DNA from: Torymus aiolomorphi
Lineage: Eukaryota; Arthropoda; Insecta; Hymenoptera; Torymidae
Assembly (NCBI GenBank): GCA_036365515.1
Contig: CM070874.1
Location: 211,414,297 to 211,478,296, forward strand
Length of the DNA: 64,000 bases
Direction of reading: 5' to 3'
A program made the position numbers and the translations under genes. How positions within the stretch are numbered: position 1 is the first letter of the stretch; every line of letters begins with the position of its first letter. Positions 47,601 through 59,749 of the stretch are shown in pieces. The notes below the pieces were generated by a model that was not told where the DNA came from, did no database searches, and saw only the letters and a list, made by a program, of their open reading frames with translations.

Positions 47601-47894
47601 TTCTTTTACCTGCCTATTGATCTCTTCTTTTAGAATAGGTGGGTGTCTAAATTGTTTAATTCTAATTGGAATATTCGTTGTTGTGGGTATTTCGTGTTCA
47701 ATTACATTTGTCGCGGGCATAATATCTCCCGCTAAATACAATCGATCCGAAAATTTCACAAGGAGTGACTCAATTTCGGCTAATTGATTAGGTGACAAAT
47801 GCTTAAGACGTAAAAGCTCTCTTAATTTAGCCACCCTCTCATTTCCTAAAAGGAAAACCATGTCTGACATGCACATAATTTGATGGTCGCGTGG
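44649..47894 (-). pseudogene. pol: Gypsy pol: reverse transcriptase, RNase H, integrase (copy 2)
   Basis: A 1075-codon open stretch from the first in-frame ATG at 47876 (MCMSDMVFLLGNERV). RT shows VVVDFRNLNAII, FSVFDLYAGYHQIKI, SPFGLKTSAPVF and the catalytic FFDDICVY. RNase H shows LVTTDASGYAIGAVLSQ, FSKEALAIVYAI and TDHRPLVWL. After a roughly 200-residue Lys/Glu-rich connector comes integrase: an HHCC zinc region (HEAHCSAAGGHKG … CVPCQ), then Asp in ASLDIVGPL, Asp in LNDQGTNF and Glu in SNGSLERSH. It ends at TAA 44649-44651, before the GPY/F-like tail. The TAG at 47895-47897 (GAG Glu in copy 1) separates it from the protease side. It is the best-preserved catalytic stretch in the window. Confidence 0.92.
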
Positions 47895-49223
47895 CTACCC
47901 TATTTTATGGCTCCGCCTTTCTACCCTAATTTGGCTACTTAAGTGCGGAGGGTGCGGCCTATGCTTCCATACTGACCAGACTACTCCATTTATATTTCTT
48001 TTAATTTGATGTAGCATCTGGCGTAAAGTGCATAACATGTTAGAGGTCACCTCGCCCTCCGACACGCGATACTCTCTCATTTTCTTAAAAATAGGAATGG
48101 CGGTGAAACACGTAACATTTAAAGCGCAAGAGTATAAGCGTAATAATGAACTACTTTTCCATGCTTGCAAAAAGGTTAACTTCTCTAGCTTGACACGCAA
48201 CCCCTCAAAACGGTGCGCCAGCTGAAAGTCTTCTCGAACTAAAGCATAAGACAATGCGCTGGTTAATTTATTACTTCCGCCCTTCTCAATATTGCCGGAC
48301 AGCGACAACTTTTGCTTCCTCAATAATTTACTAATTTTGCTAAAACTATTCCTTTTAATTTTAGTTTTTTTATGAGTTTCATGCTTGTATTTAATACACG
48401 TAAAATTCCTTATTTTATTACAAACAAAATTTACTTTTCTCCTACTTTTATTCAATACCGTTTTTGCTCTATAATTTTTTATATTCAATCCAACATTTTC
48501 CCCTTGAGTGCTAACACTCATACTATTTTTACAAGCTAAAATTTCCGAATTTTTCTTATTTTCTACTACAATACATTTATTAACTTTACTTTGAAATTTA
48601 GCCCAATTTTTTACAGGAAGATCTTCACTAACTCTATTTTTCCAATTTTTATTTAACAAGTCCAAATACTGTTGAGATACGCTATTTTTTAACGTTTGCT
48701 CTCTAAATAAATTATTTCCGAATATAATCCGGTTCACTTTTTCTTTCAAACTTTTATTTTTACAAAACTTAGTTCTCAAATTTTGCTTTTTAGCTATTTT
48801 AACTAACCGGTTTTTAGTTTCACAATGCTTAACTTTCAAATCTTTATTTTTATCAATTTTTAAGTTTAAGCTTTTATTTTTACAAATTTCATTTTTCAAT
48901 TTTCTAGTTTTTTCAAATTTCAAATTCAAATTTTTGTTTTTACAAATTTTATTTTTCAAATGACTAGCTTCTTCAAAGTTCAAATTCAAGTTTTTGCTTT
49001 TATCAATTTTATTTTCCGAATCGCTAGCTTTTTCAAAGTTCAAATTCAAAATTTTGCTTTTACAATTTTTACTTTCCAAATTACTAATTTTTTCAAATTT
49101 CAAATTCAAATTTTTATTTTCATCAATTCCATTTTTTAAATCAATTTTTTCCAAAACGTGCACGGTACAAATTTCAAATGGGGCGATACTTTTAAGCGAA
49201 GAAAGACAAATATGTGAAATAAT
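47895..49223 (-). pseudogene. pol: Gypsy pol linker with 20-residue repeats (copy 2)
   Basis: Continues the pol frame after the TAA at 49224-49226 and ends at TAG 47895-47897. It is lysine/asparagine-rich and contains the seven-unit 20-residue array and then a charged segment (HKKTKIKRNSFSKISKLLRK). It closes with AHRFEGLRVKLEKLTFLQAW and WKHRPH before the RT side. A linker this long between protease and RT is not part of the standard Gypsy pol plan as I know it. No enzyme motif is seen. Confidence 0.8.
48708..49127 (-). repeat. Seven tandem 60-bp coding repeats in the pol linker, copy 2
   Basis: Matches 1592-2011 at the constant offset of 47116. The 20-residue period and unit borders are unchanged between copies. 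Confidence 0.85.
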
Positions 49224-49835
49224 TTACTCATGCGAAGCAGGTAAATCGCTATAAACGTTCTGAGTGCTACACTCGCCTAAAACAACACTGGATTTGTGCG
49301 ACCGAGCAGTTGCAACGGGATTTTTCGCGTATCCGCGTCCGGAATTGTGCTCATCCCCCGACATCGTACCCTGCGTTACTTCCTTATGTCGTCCGGCTCG
49401 TGCCAAACTTACACTCTCTTTGTTTATTGGCCGCGCGATATCTACACTACTCGTGCACCGTAAACTGATTACGTGAGAAGTTATTTCCAAAAAATTTTCT
49501 TCATAATTAATTTTTGCCCCGTATTTTCTTAACATTTCGCTGCCGATTAACCCGTCCTCTTCAATAGGGAAATCGTCAGGAACCAAATGAAAATACAATG
49601 TTAAATCGCGGAAAATCAAGGGTATTTTCCCGCGCGAGTTAATCGATTCCTTAGTAATACCTTTAAGTTCAAGAATTTCATTTTCGAAAACAATGGCCTT
49701 ACTAGGTTTTTTACTAATTTTAAGCAACGATGGGCCTGCCCCCGTATCTAACATTAATTTGAGCGATACCTGATAATTTTTAAATGGCAATTCTATTACA
49801 GGTGACTTACTATTAATACTCAACAAAATGGACAT
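49224..49835 (-). pseudogene. pol: Gypsy protease (copy 2), followed by a stop
   Basis: A 203-codon frame with an ATG at 49835, 12-14 nt past the gag stop, in another phase. The phase is open further upstream, so gag-pol frameshifting could feed it. The active site DTG lies in MLDTGAGPSLL and the second region in DGLIGSEMLRKYG. It ends at TAA 49224-49226, a Lys codon (AAA) in copy 1. Confidence 0.87.
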
Positions 49836-49846
49836 TCGTGCAAATT

Positions 49847-50491
49847 TTAATTCTGATTTGTGTTTGATTGGTGTGGGCGCGTGCTTTCTGATTGCCCCCA
49901 GGTCGCGCCCTGTGCCGTGGGGCTGTTCGCGTTTCCCGCTTCACGTCGCAATTTTTCTCTACTTTTTCTTTCCAATATTTGGCATTCATTCTTCCAGTGT
50001 CCCTCTTTTTTACAATAATTGCAAATTTTAACAAAATTATTGATTTGATTCGATTGTGCCACTGCGGGACTATGCGATCGCGGTCTATATTGATTTTGTG
50101 AGACTTGGGGCGTGGCTGGCCGCGCGCTAGCCAATGGGTTCGCGGCTGGTGCCGAGACGCGCGCTTGCGTAGCTACGGGCTGCGCCCATGTAGTCGGCTG
50201 TGTCGCTGGTTGCTGTGTACCCTGGGGTAACAATGATTTTAAAGTCCAACAGTTTTTCGCGATGTGATTTCTTTTGCCACAATATTGACAAATTTCTGTC
50301 GGTTTATTTTGAACAATTTTAACTTCAGCTAATTCTGCCTTCAATTTGTTATTTTCTTGATTTAATTTACTTTTACGCGTTGGTTCGGTTTTCTCTAAAT
50401 CTGTAACCTCACGCTCTATTTCTATTGCTTTTTCTACGGCTTCCTGAAAAGTTGCGGCCACCCCCATGCACCTCTTAATTTCCCAATCCAT
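49847..50491 (-). pseudogene. gag: Gypsy gag C-terminal part with two zinc knuckles (copy 2)
   Basis: A 214-codon frame carrying both knuckles, CQYCGKRNHIAKNC and CNYCKKEGHWKNEC, separated by a Pro/Ala/Gln-rich stretch, and ending NTNQN just before the protease ATG. It is separated from the N-terminal part by a 1-nt frameshift around 50555-50570, where copy 1 is in frame. Confidence 0.87.
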
Positions 50492-50523
50492 ACCGCGTAC
50501 AAAAAATTTTAATTTATCGGCTT

Positions 50524-51411
50524 CTACATTTTGTATGAACCCCGCATCATCCCTTTTTCTCTTTTTGCGGCCTCTTTTAATTCTATTGCGATACGCCTAA
50601 CTCTGTTTGCAAATGTTATAATGTTTTCTTTTTCTCTTTGTCCGGCCGCGACTAATTCCCCCATCAAGGAGTGATGTGTTTTATACGATCCGAAATTTGC
50701 CTCAAAATATTTAACTGGATCCGTCATATTAAAAAAAACTATTTCCTCCATTGACTTTGCTGCTTCACCCGTTAGCCGTCGTCTAATTAATTTTACCAAG
50801 TCGGCTTCGTTTGCTGCCGGAATCATGCTAATGGCTTCTCTTAAACCGAATAAAAAGGTACTAAGTGGAATATTGCTACCGTCAAATTTTGGTATGCAGT
50901 CTAGTGCATCTTTAATCGACAAATTTTTTAACGGAGTTAAAGTTGCATTTGGACGAAAAGAATTCATTGTTGTTGGCAGTGTTGTTCTAACATTCGTAGC
51001 TAAAGGCGTACTGTGCCCCCTTCCCCCTGCTACGTGTGGAGTATTATTTGCCGAATTTAATAAGTTTGTATCAAAATTCACTTTATTTTGTGTATTATTC
51101 CCGTCTATTGTGTTTCTTACCGTTTTATACTGCGTAACTTCACCGTCTTCAGTTAATTCTTGGTCGGATTTGACTAGAGCTGGAAGTTTTTCAGTAATCA
51201 AATGTTTATCCACGCTCGAGATTGCTTCAATAATTTCAATAACACTAATATTGTGATGCATAAATTCACGTAAAATGTCTATCATAATTTTGTCTTGACA
51301 AATTTTTTCAACTAATGCCCTATCCACGGTTTCTGCGAGAGACAACTGCAATTTCTTAGCATCCCGAATTCTTTCCGGCTTTATTTCCGATGCCGATTGA
51401 TATCTAGCCAT
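50524..51411 (-). pseudogene. gag: Gypsy gag N-terminal part (copy 2), frameshifted at its end
   Basis: ATG 51411 (MARYQSASEIKPERI) opens the matrix/capsid part; the open stretch extends two codons further to a GTG at 51417. It includes SIKDALDCIPKFDGSNIPLS and RRLTGEAAKSMEEI, a capsid-like Gag segment. The frame runs off at GMMRGSYKM because of a missing base compared with copy 1. Stops follow immediately upstream of the GTG, whereas an ATG of MAASNGAVARN is in a different phase, as in copy 1. Confidence 0.85.
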
Positions 51412-51633
51412 GAGCACTGCTACTAACGTACTAATGTAGGTTCCTCTACACTAAGGTATTTCCGAAAAATCGCAGTTGCTTCTGAATTCCTAGCGACCGC
51501 ACCGTTTGAAGCTGCCATTTTAATAATTTATTTATATTTTTCTTTTGAATGCAAGAAACGAAGAGAAAAAGAAAATTTTTATAACTGAGGACTGTATGTA
51601 TATATAAAAAAAAATTTCACTATTTTCACTTTT
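51412..51633 (-). other. Gypsy copy 2 leader
   Basis: About 220 bp between the primer site and the gag ATG, A/T-rich, with the out-of-phase upstream ATG. Compared with copy 1 it has one extra base at CTACACTAAGG. Nothing else was recognised. Confidence 0.55.
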
Positions 51634-51653
51634 ATCCCGGAGGTGGGCCCCCA
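51634..51653 (-). promoter_or_regulatory. Primer-binding site, tRNA-Pro-like (copy 2)
   Basis: TGGGGGCCCACCTCCGGGAT on the minus strand, two bases from the 5' LTR end, identical to copy 1 including the 2-nt enlargement of the centre. Confidence 0.6.
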
Positions 51654-51655
51654 AT

Positions 51656-52637
51656 TGTAACGTCCGTGTTACAATGTCGCGAAAACGATAAAGTTAACGC
51701 GATAAATGTTCCAGTTTCGGTTTACGCCTACACGTAATAACCACGGGAGTAGGAACGCGTGAAAATAGTTAATCGGACAGGTAAATTAAACAATGATAAT
51801 TCGCGACACTAATTAAGCGGCAAGCGACAGCGTCAGCGAACAATTAGAGTGACAGCGAAAGAGAAAGGATAGCGATCTTCAGAGTTACTTACTTTGGGGC
51901 GGTTGCGGTTGGCTCGTTCTCTCAGTTAGCCCTCGTCTGTCTCAGGGCCCAAACGCAGCGGGCGATTCAAATGGCAGAAGGACAGGATTGTGTAAATAAA
52001 GTAACACTCAAAAATGCAATTATGTGATGTTTATTAATTGCATAAAGTTACGTTAAAACTGTTACACACTGATTGTAGTCGAGATATAATATCAACAATT
52101 ATTCGCGAGACTACAATCAGAGAAGCTTGACAAATATTTTAAGTTAATTCTGCTCGAAAATATTCTAAGTCAGAATACAAAATGTCGGAAATTATTCTAA
52201 GTCCAATTGTTACAATTAAATAGTCGTCGGTCAAGGGCTTCGCCCTTCGAAACAAAACGAACAAAAGCTTCTGCCTCGAGTGGAGGCGCGTCGCGGCTTT
52301 TATACCCGCACATGTATCTAGAGCAGAGGCAAAGGTAAGGGAGTGTAGGGAATCTCATCTTTTGCATGGGGTGGCAAGGACGCGGGTGGGGAACTCGGGT
52401 TCGAATGTGGCGCTACCAAGGACAAGGGTTGGATCGATAGGCGGGACGAAAACGGGTAAGGTAGGATTCGTTAACATGCGCACTGAGGCTGTCGCAGGTA
52501 ACCCAGTTGCTACTAGGTGGCGTTACTGACAGGAAATAGGGCTCATGGTAACATGAAGGAAAAAAAGGTTGTAGGGTGGTAAGGATAAATGGTAGCATGG
52601 GTGTCCAAAGTAGCGGTCAGTCGTGCTCGACGTGATA
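51656..52637 (-). repeat. 5' LTR of Gypsy copy 2 (982 bp)
   Basis: TGTAACGTCC … CTCGACGTGATA; on the minus strand the expected leading TG has become TA. It is 78 bp shorter than its partner because three of four 26-bp units are missing (one unit remains at 52146-52171). TATA box at 52297-52304 and poly(A) signal at 52030-52035. Confidence 0.93.
52297..52304 (-). promoter_or_regulatory. TATA box driving Gypsy copy 2
   Basis: TATAAAAG on the minus strand in the upstream LTR. As this is the 5' LTR, it is the copy that would drive the provirus transcript, starting near 52270. Confidence 0.6.
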
Positions 52638-52641
52638 CTAC
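52638..52641. repeat. Target-site duplication CTAC, right of Gypsy copy 2
   Basis: Matches 39140-39143. The following GTTATATTGACAAAAAGAAC is the same as after copy 1 at 5604. Confidence 0.88.
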
Positions 52642-55600
52642 GTTATATTGACAAAAAGAACGACACAAATATAAATTTCCTGCCTTTGATTACCAGTCAG
52701 TGCTTTAAATCATGGTTTTCCCTCTTTGTTGCAGGATTTCACACACTTTTCACCATATTCTAGGAAAATATTGGTAAAACAATGTATTTTATCATGAACC
52801 GACGATATTTAGAGGATACCAATTATAAAAATCCATATTTCCGAACACGAAGAGAAATAGTACCTTAAATTATGGGATTCCCTGTTTATCGCAGGATTTC
52901 ACGCACGGTTCACCATAGACTAGGGAAATATTAGTAAAAACAGGCATTTCTAGCATAGGTCTACGTTATTTTGAAAAAAGAACGAAACAAAACTAATTTT
53001 CGGGCGTTTGAATACCAGAAAGTGCTTTAAATGCTGGTTTTCCCTTTTTGATGCAGGATTCCACACTCTTTTCGCCATATTCTCGGAAAATATTGGTAAA
53101 AACAGGCATTTCTAGCATAAACCTACGTTATCTTGAGAAAAATAACGACACAAATATAAATTTCCTGCGTTTGATTACCAGTCACTGCTTTGACTCATGG
53201 TTTTCCCTATTTGTTGCATGATTCCACACACTTTCGACCATATTATATAAAAATATTGGTAAAACAATGTATTATATCCTGAAGCCACGATATTTAGAGG
53301 ATACCAATTATAAAAGTCCATATTTCCAACTCACGGAGAGAAAAAGTACTTTTGCATTATGGTTTTCCCTGTTTATTGCAGGATTCCACGCACTTATCAC
53401 CATATACTAGGAAAATATTGGAAAAAACAGGCATTTTTCACCATTTATTAGGAAAATATTGATAATACAATGTATTTTATCGTGAATCCACGAAATTTAG
53501 AGGATACCAATTATAAAATTCCATATTTCCAACTCACGAAGAGAAAAAGTACTTTAAATTATGATTTTCCCTGTTTGTTACTGGATTCCACACATTTTTC
53601 ACCATATACTAGGAAAATATAGGTAAAACAATGTATTTTATCGTGAACCCACGATATTTAGAGGATACCGAATATAAAAGTCCATATTTCCAACTCAAAA
53701 AGAGAAAAAGTCCTTTAAATCATGTTTGCCTTGTTTGTTGCAGGATTCCACGCACTTTTCACCATATTCTAGGGGAATATTCATAAAAACAGGCATTTCT
53801 AGCATAAACCTACGTTATTTGGAGAAAAAGAACGAAACAAATCAAAATTTCCGGCATTTGATTGCCAATAAGTGTTTTGAATCATGGTTTTCCCTGTTTG
53901 TTACAGGATTCCACACACTTTTCACCATATACTTGGAAAATATTGATAAAAATAGGCATTTCTAGCATAAACCTACGTTATTTGGAGGAAAAGAACGAAA
54001 CGAATCAAAATTTCCGGTGTTTGAATGCCAAAAATAGTTTAAATCATTGCTTTCCCTGTTTGTTACAGGATTCCAAACCCTTTTCACCATATTCTGGGAA
54101 AATATTGGTAAAACAATGTATTTAATCGTGAACCCACCATATTTAGCGGATACCTATTATTAAAGTCCATATTTCCAAGTCAAGAAGAGAAAAAGTTCTT
54201 TAAATCATGTTTTTCCTGTTTGTTGCCGGATTCCACAAACTTTTCACCATATACTAGGAAAATATTGGTAAATACAAGCATTTCTACCATAAATCTACGT
54301 TATTTGGAGAAAAAGAACGAAACAAATCTAAATTTCCGGCATTTGAATGCCAATAAATAGTTTAAATCATGGTTTTCCCTGTTTATTGCAGGATTCCACG
54401 CACTTTTCATCTTATATTAGGAAAAATTGGTAAAAACAGGCATTTCTAGCAGAAACCTACGTTATCTTGAGAAAAAGAACGAAACAAATATAAATTTCCT
54501 GCGTTTGATTACCAGTCAGTGTTTTAAATCATGGTTTTCCCTCTTTGTTGCAGGATTTCACACACTTTTCACCATATTCTAGGAAAATATTGGTAAAACA
54601 ATGTATTTTATCGTGAACCCACGATATTTAGTGGATGCGAATTATAAAAATCCATACTTCAAAACACGAAGAGAAATAGTACTTTAAATTATGGTTTTCC
54701 CTGTTTATCGCAGGATTTCACGCTGTTTTCACCATATAATAGGAAAATATTGAGACAAACAGGCATTTCTACCATAAACCTACGTTATTTGGAGAAAAAG
54801 AACCAAACAAATCTTAATTTCCGGCGTTTGAATGCCAAATGATACTTTAAATCATGGTTTTCCCTGTTTAATGCAGGATTCCACACACTTTTCACCCTAT
54901 TCTAGGAAAATATTGGTAAAACGATGTATTGTATCGTGTACCCACGATATTTAGAGGACACCAATTATAAAAGTCCATATTTCCAACGCACGGAGAGAAA
55001 AAGTACTTTAAATTATGGTTCTCCCTGTTTATTGCAGGATTCCACGCACTTTTCACCATATACTAGACAAATATTGGTAGAACAATGTATTTTATCGTGA
55101 ATCCACGGTATTTAGGGGATACCAATTATAAAAGTCAATATTTACAACTCAAGAAGAGAAAAAGTACTTTCAATTATGGTTTTCCCTGTTTACTGCAGCA
55201 TTCCACGCACTTTTCACCATATACTAGGAAAATATGGATAAAAGCAGGCACATCTAGCATAAACATACGGTATTTGGAGAAAAAGAACGAAACAAATCTA
55301 AATTTCCGCCGTTAAATGCCAACTAATACTTTAGATCATGGTTTTCACTGTTTGTTACAGGATTCCACACACTTTTCACCATATACTAGGAAAATATAGG
55401 TAAAGCAATGTATTTTAACATGAACCCACGATATTTAGAGGATACCTATTATAAAAGTCCATATTTCCGTTTCAAGAAGAGAAAAAGTACTTTAAATTAT
55501 GGTTTTCCCTCTTTGTTACAGGATTCCACACACATTTCACCATATACTAGGAAAATATTGATAAAACAATGTATTTTATAGTGATCCCACGATATTTAGA

Positions 55601-55699
55601 GGATACCAACTATAAAAGTCCATATTTTCAACTCACGAAGAGAAAAAGTACTTTAAATTATGTTTTTCCCTGTTTGGTGCAGGATTCGACAAACTTTTC

Positions 55700-57060
55700 A
55701 CCAGATACTAGGAAAATATTTATAATACAATGTATTTTATCGTGAATCCACGATATTTAGAGGATACCGAATATAAAAGTCCATATTTCCAACTCAAGAA
55801 GAGAAAAAGTCCTTTAAATCATGTTTGCCTTGTTTGTTGCAGGATTCCACGCACTTTTCACCATATTCTAGGGGAATATTCATAAAAACAGGCATTTCTA
55901 GCATAAACCTACGTTATTTGGAGAAAAAGAACGAAACAAATCAAAATTTCTGGCATTTGATTGCCAATAAGTGTTTTGAATCATGGTTTTCCCTGTTTGT
56001 TACAGGATTCCACACACTTTTCACCATATCTTTGGAAAATATTGATAAAAATAGGCATTTCTAGCATAAACCTACGTTATTTGGAGGAAAAGAACGAAAC
56101 GAATCAAAATTTCCGGCGTTTGAATGCCAAAAATAGTTTAAATCATTGCTTTCCCTGTTTGTTACAGGATTCCAAACCCTTTTCACCATATTCTGGGAAA
56201 ATATTGGTAAAACAATATATTTATCGTGAACCCACGATATTAAGAGGATACCTATTATAAAAGACCATATTCCCATCTTAAGAAGAGAAAAAGTACTTTA
56301 AATTATGGTTTTCCCTGTTTGTTGTAGGATTCCACACACTTTTCACCATATACTAGGAAAATATTGGTAGAACAATGTATTTTATCGTGAATCCACGATA
56401 TTTAGCAGATATCAATTATAAAAGTCCATATTCCCATCTTAAGAAGAGAAAAAGTACTTTAAATTATGGTTTTCTCTGTTTCCTGCAGCATTCCACGCAC
56501 TTTTCACCATATACTAGGAAAATATTGGTAAAAACAAGCATTTCTAGGATAAACCTACGTAATTTGGAGAAAAAGTACGAAACAAATCTACATTTCCGGC
56601 GTTTGATGGCCAAACAATACTTTAAATCATGGTTTTCCCTGTTTGTTACAGGATTCCAAACACTTTTCACCATATACTAGGAAAGTATAGGTAACACAAT
56701 GTATTTTATCGTGAACCCACGATATTTGGAGGATACCTATTATAAAAGTCCATATTTCCATCTCAAGAAGAGAAAAAGTACTTTAAATTATGGTTTTCCC
56801 TGTTTGTTGTAGGATTCCACACACTTTTTACAATATTCTAGGAAAATATAGGTAAAACAATGTATTTAATCGTGAACCCACCATATTTAGCGGATACCTA
56901 TTATTAAAGTCCATATTTCCAAGTCAAGAAGAGAAAAAGTTCTTTAAATCATGTTTTTCCTGTTTGTTGCCGGATTCCACAAACTTTTCACCATATACTA
57001 GGAAAATATTGGTAAATACAAGCATTTCTACCATAAATCTACGTTATTTGGAGAAAAAGA
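55700..57060. repeat. Block copied at about 59570-60930 (offset 3871)
   Basis: Marker positions 55825/59696, 55961/59832 and 56375/60246 all differ by 3871, which is 24 monomers. Both blocks carry the same rare variants (ATTCCCATCTTAAGAAGAG, CTGTTTCCTGCAGCATTCC). Confidence 0.85.
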
Positions 57061-57171
57061 ACGACACAAATATAAATTTCCTGCGTTTGATTACCAGTCA
57101 GTGTTTTAAATCATGGTTTTCCCTCTTTGTTGCAGGATTTCACACACTTTTCACCATATTCTAGGAAAATA

Positions 57172-58460
57172 TTGGTAAAACAATGTATTTTATCGTGAAC
57201 CCACGATATTTAGTGGATACGAATTATAAAAATCCATACTTCAAAACACGAAGAGAAATGGTACTTTAAATTATGGTTTTCCCTGTTTATCGCAGGATTT
57301 CACGCTGTTTTCACCATATAATAGGAAAATATTGAGACAAACAGGCATTTCTACCATAAACCTACGTCATTTGGAGAAAAAGAACCAAACAAATCTAAAT
57401 TTCCGGCGTTTGAATGCCAAATGATACTTTAAATCATGGTTTTCCCTGTTTAATGCAGGATTCCACACACTTTTCACCCTATTCTAGGAAAATATTGGTA
57501 AAACGATGTATTGTATCGTGTACCCACGATATTTAGAGGACACCAATTATAAAAGTCCATATTTCCAACGCACGGAGAGAAAAAGTACTTTAAATTATGG
57601 TTCTCCCTGTTTATTGCAGGATTCCACGCACTTTTCACCATATACTAGACAAATATTGGTAGAACAATGTATTTTATCGTGAATCCACGGTATTTAGGGG
57701 ATACCAATTATAAAAGTCAATATTTACAACTCAAGAAGAGAAAAAGTACTTTGAATTATGGTTTTCCCTGTTTACTGCAGCATTCCACGCACTTTTCACC
57801 ATATACTAGGAAAATATGGATAAAAACAGGCACATCTAGCATAAACATACGGTATTTGGAGAAAAAGAACGAAACAAATCTAAATTTCCGCCGTTAAATG
57901 CCAACTAATACTTTAGATCATGGTTTTCACTGTTTGTTACAGGATTCCACACACTTTTCACCATATACTAGGAAAATATAGGTAAAGCAATGTATTTTAA
58001 CATGAACCCACGATATTTAGAGGATACCTATTATAAAAGTCCATATTTCCGTTTCAAGAAGAGAAAAAGTACTTTAAATTATGGTTTTCCCTCTTTGTTA
58101 CAGGATTCCACACACTTTTCACCATATACTAGGAAAATATTGATAAAACAATGTATTTTATAGTGATCCCACGATATTTAGAGGATACCAACTATAAAAG
58201 TCCATATTTTCAACTCACGAAGAGAAAAAGTACTTTAAATTATGTTTTTCCCTGTTTGGTGCAGGATTCGACAAACTTTTCACCAGATACTAGGAAAATA
58301 TTTATAATACAATGTATTTTATCGTGAATCCACGATATTTAGAGGATACCGAATATAAAAGTCCATATTTCCAACTCAAGAAGAGAAAAAGTCCTTTAAA
58401 TCATGTTTGCCTTGTTTGTTGCAGGATTCCACGCACTTTTCACCATATTCTAGGGGAATA
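57172..58460. repeat. 1289-bp higher-order unit, first copy (8 monomers)
   Basis: Pairs with 58461-59749 at an exact 1289-bp offset. By eye only a handful of bases differ (for example CACCAATTAT here, CACCAAATAT in the second copy). Confidence 0.85.
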
Positions 58461-59749
58461 TTGGTAAAACAATGTATTTTATCGTGAACCCACGATATTT
58501 AGTGGATACGAATTATAAAAATCCATACTTCAAAACACGAAGAGAAATGGTACTTTAAATTATGGTTTTCCCTGTTTATCGCAGGATTTCACGCTGTTTT
58601 CACCATATAATAGGAAAATATTGAGACAAACAGGCATTTCTACCATAAACCTACGTCATTTGGAGAAAAAGAACCAAACAAATCTAAATTTCCGGCGTTT
58701 GAATGCCAAATGATACTTTAAATCATGGTTTTCCCTGTTTAATGCAGGATTCCACACACTTTTCACCCTATTCTAGGAAAATATTGGTAAAACGATGTAT
58801 TGTATCGTGTACCCACGATATTTAGAGGACACCAAATATAAAAGTCCATATTTCCAACGCACGGAGAGAAAAAGTACTTTAAATTATGGTTCTCCCTGTT
58901 TATTGCAGGATTCCACGCACTTTTCACCATATACTAGACAAATATTGGTAGAACAATGTATTTTATCGTGAATCCACGGTATTTAGGGGATACCAATTAT
59001 AAAAGTCAATATTTACAACTCAAGAAGAGAAAAAGTACTTTGAATTATGGTTTTCCCTGTTTACTGCAGCATTCCACGCACTTTTCACCATATACTAGGA
59101 AAATATGGATAAAAACAGGCACATCTAGCATAAACATACGGTATTTGGAGAAAAAGAACGAAACAAATCTAAATTTCCGCCGTTAAATGCCAACTAATAC
59201 TTTAGATCATGGTTTTCACTGTTTGTTACAGGATTCCACACACTTTTCACCATATACTAGGAAAATATAGGTAAAGCAATGTATTTTAACATGAACCCAC
59301 GATATTTAGAGGATACCTATTATAAAAGTCCATATTTCCGTTTCAAGAAGAGAAAAAGTACTTTAAATTATGGTTTTCCCTCTTTGTTACAGGATTCCAC
59401 ACACTTTTCACCATATACTAGGAAAATATTGATAAAACAATGTATTTTATAGTGATCCCACGATATTTAGAGGATACCAACTATAAAAGTCCATATTTTC
59501 AACTCACGAAGAGAAAAAGTACTTTAAATTATGTTTTTCCCTGTTTGGTGCAGGATTCGACAAACTTTTCACCAGATACTAGGAAAATATTTATAATACA
59601 ATGTATTTTATCGTGAATCCACGATATTTAGAGGATACCGAATATAAAAGTCCATATTTCCAACTCAAGAAGAGAAAAAGTCCTTTAAATCATGTTTGCC
59701 TTGTTTGTTGCAGGATTCCACGCACTTTTCACCATATTCTAGGGGAATA
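58461..59749. repeat. 1289-bp higher-order unit, second copy
   Basis: A direct tandem copy of 57172-58460. The joint is visible at 58450-58465, where TAGGGGAATATT runs into TGGTAAAACAATG instead of the usual CATAAAAACAGG. Confidence 0.85.

Larger units (their letters stand above)
39144..52637 (-). mobile_element. Ty3/Gypsy env-type provirus, copy 2 (complete, 13.5 kb)
   Basis: A complete element on the minus strand, flanked by CTAC. In transcriptional order: 5' LTR (51656-52637), tRNA-Pro-like primer site, gag, pol (PR - repeat linker - RT - RNase H - IN - GPY/F-like tail), env in two overlapping frames, a 154-codon membrane ORF, a 46-codon basic ORF, a 266-codon cysteine-rich ORF, A-tracts, polypurine tract, and the 3' LTR (39144-40203). 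The extra 3' genes make it far longer than a typical 7-8 kb Gypsy element. Gag is frameshifted, pol has three stops and env is split. Confidence 0.93.
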
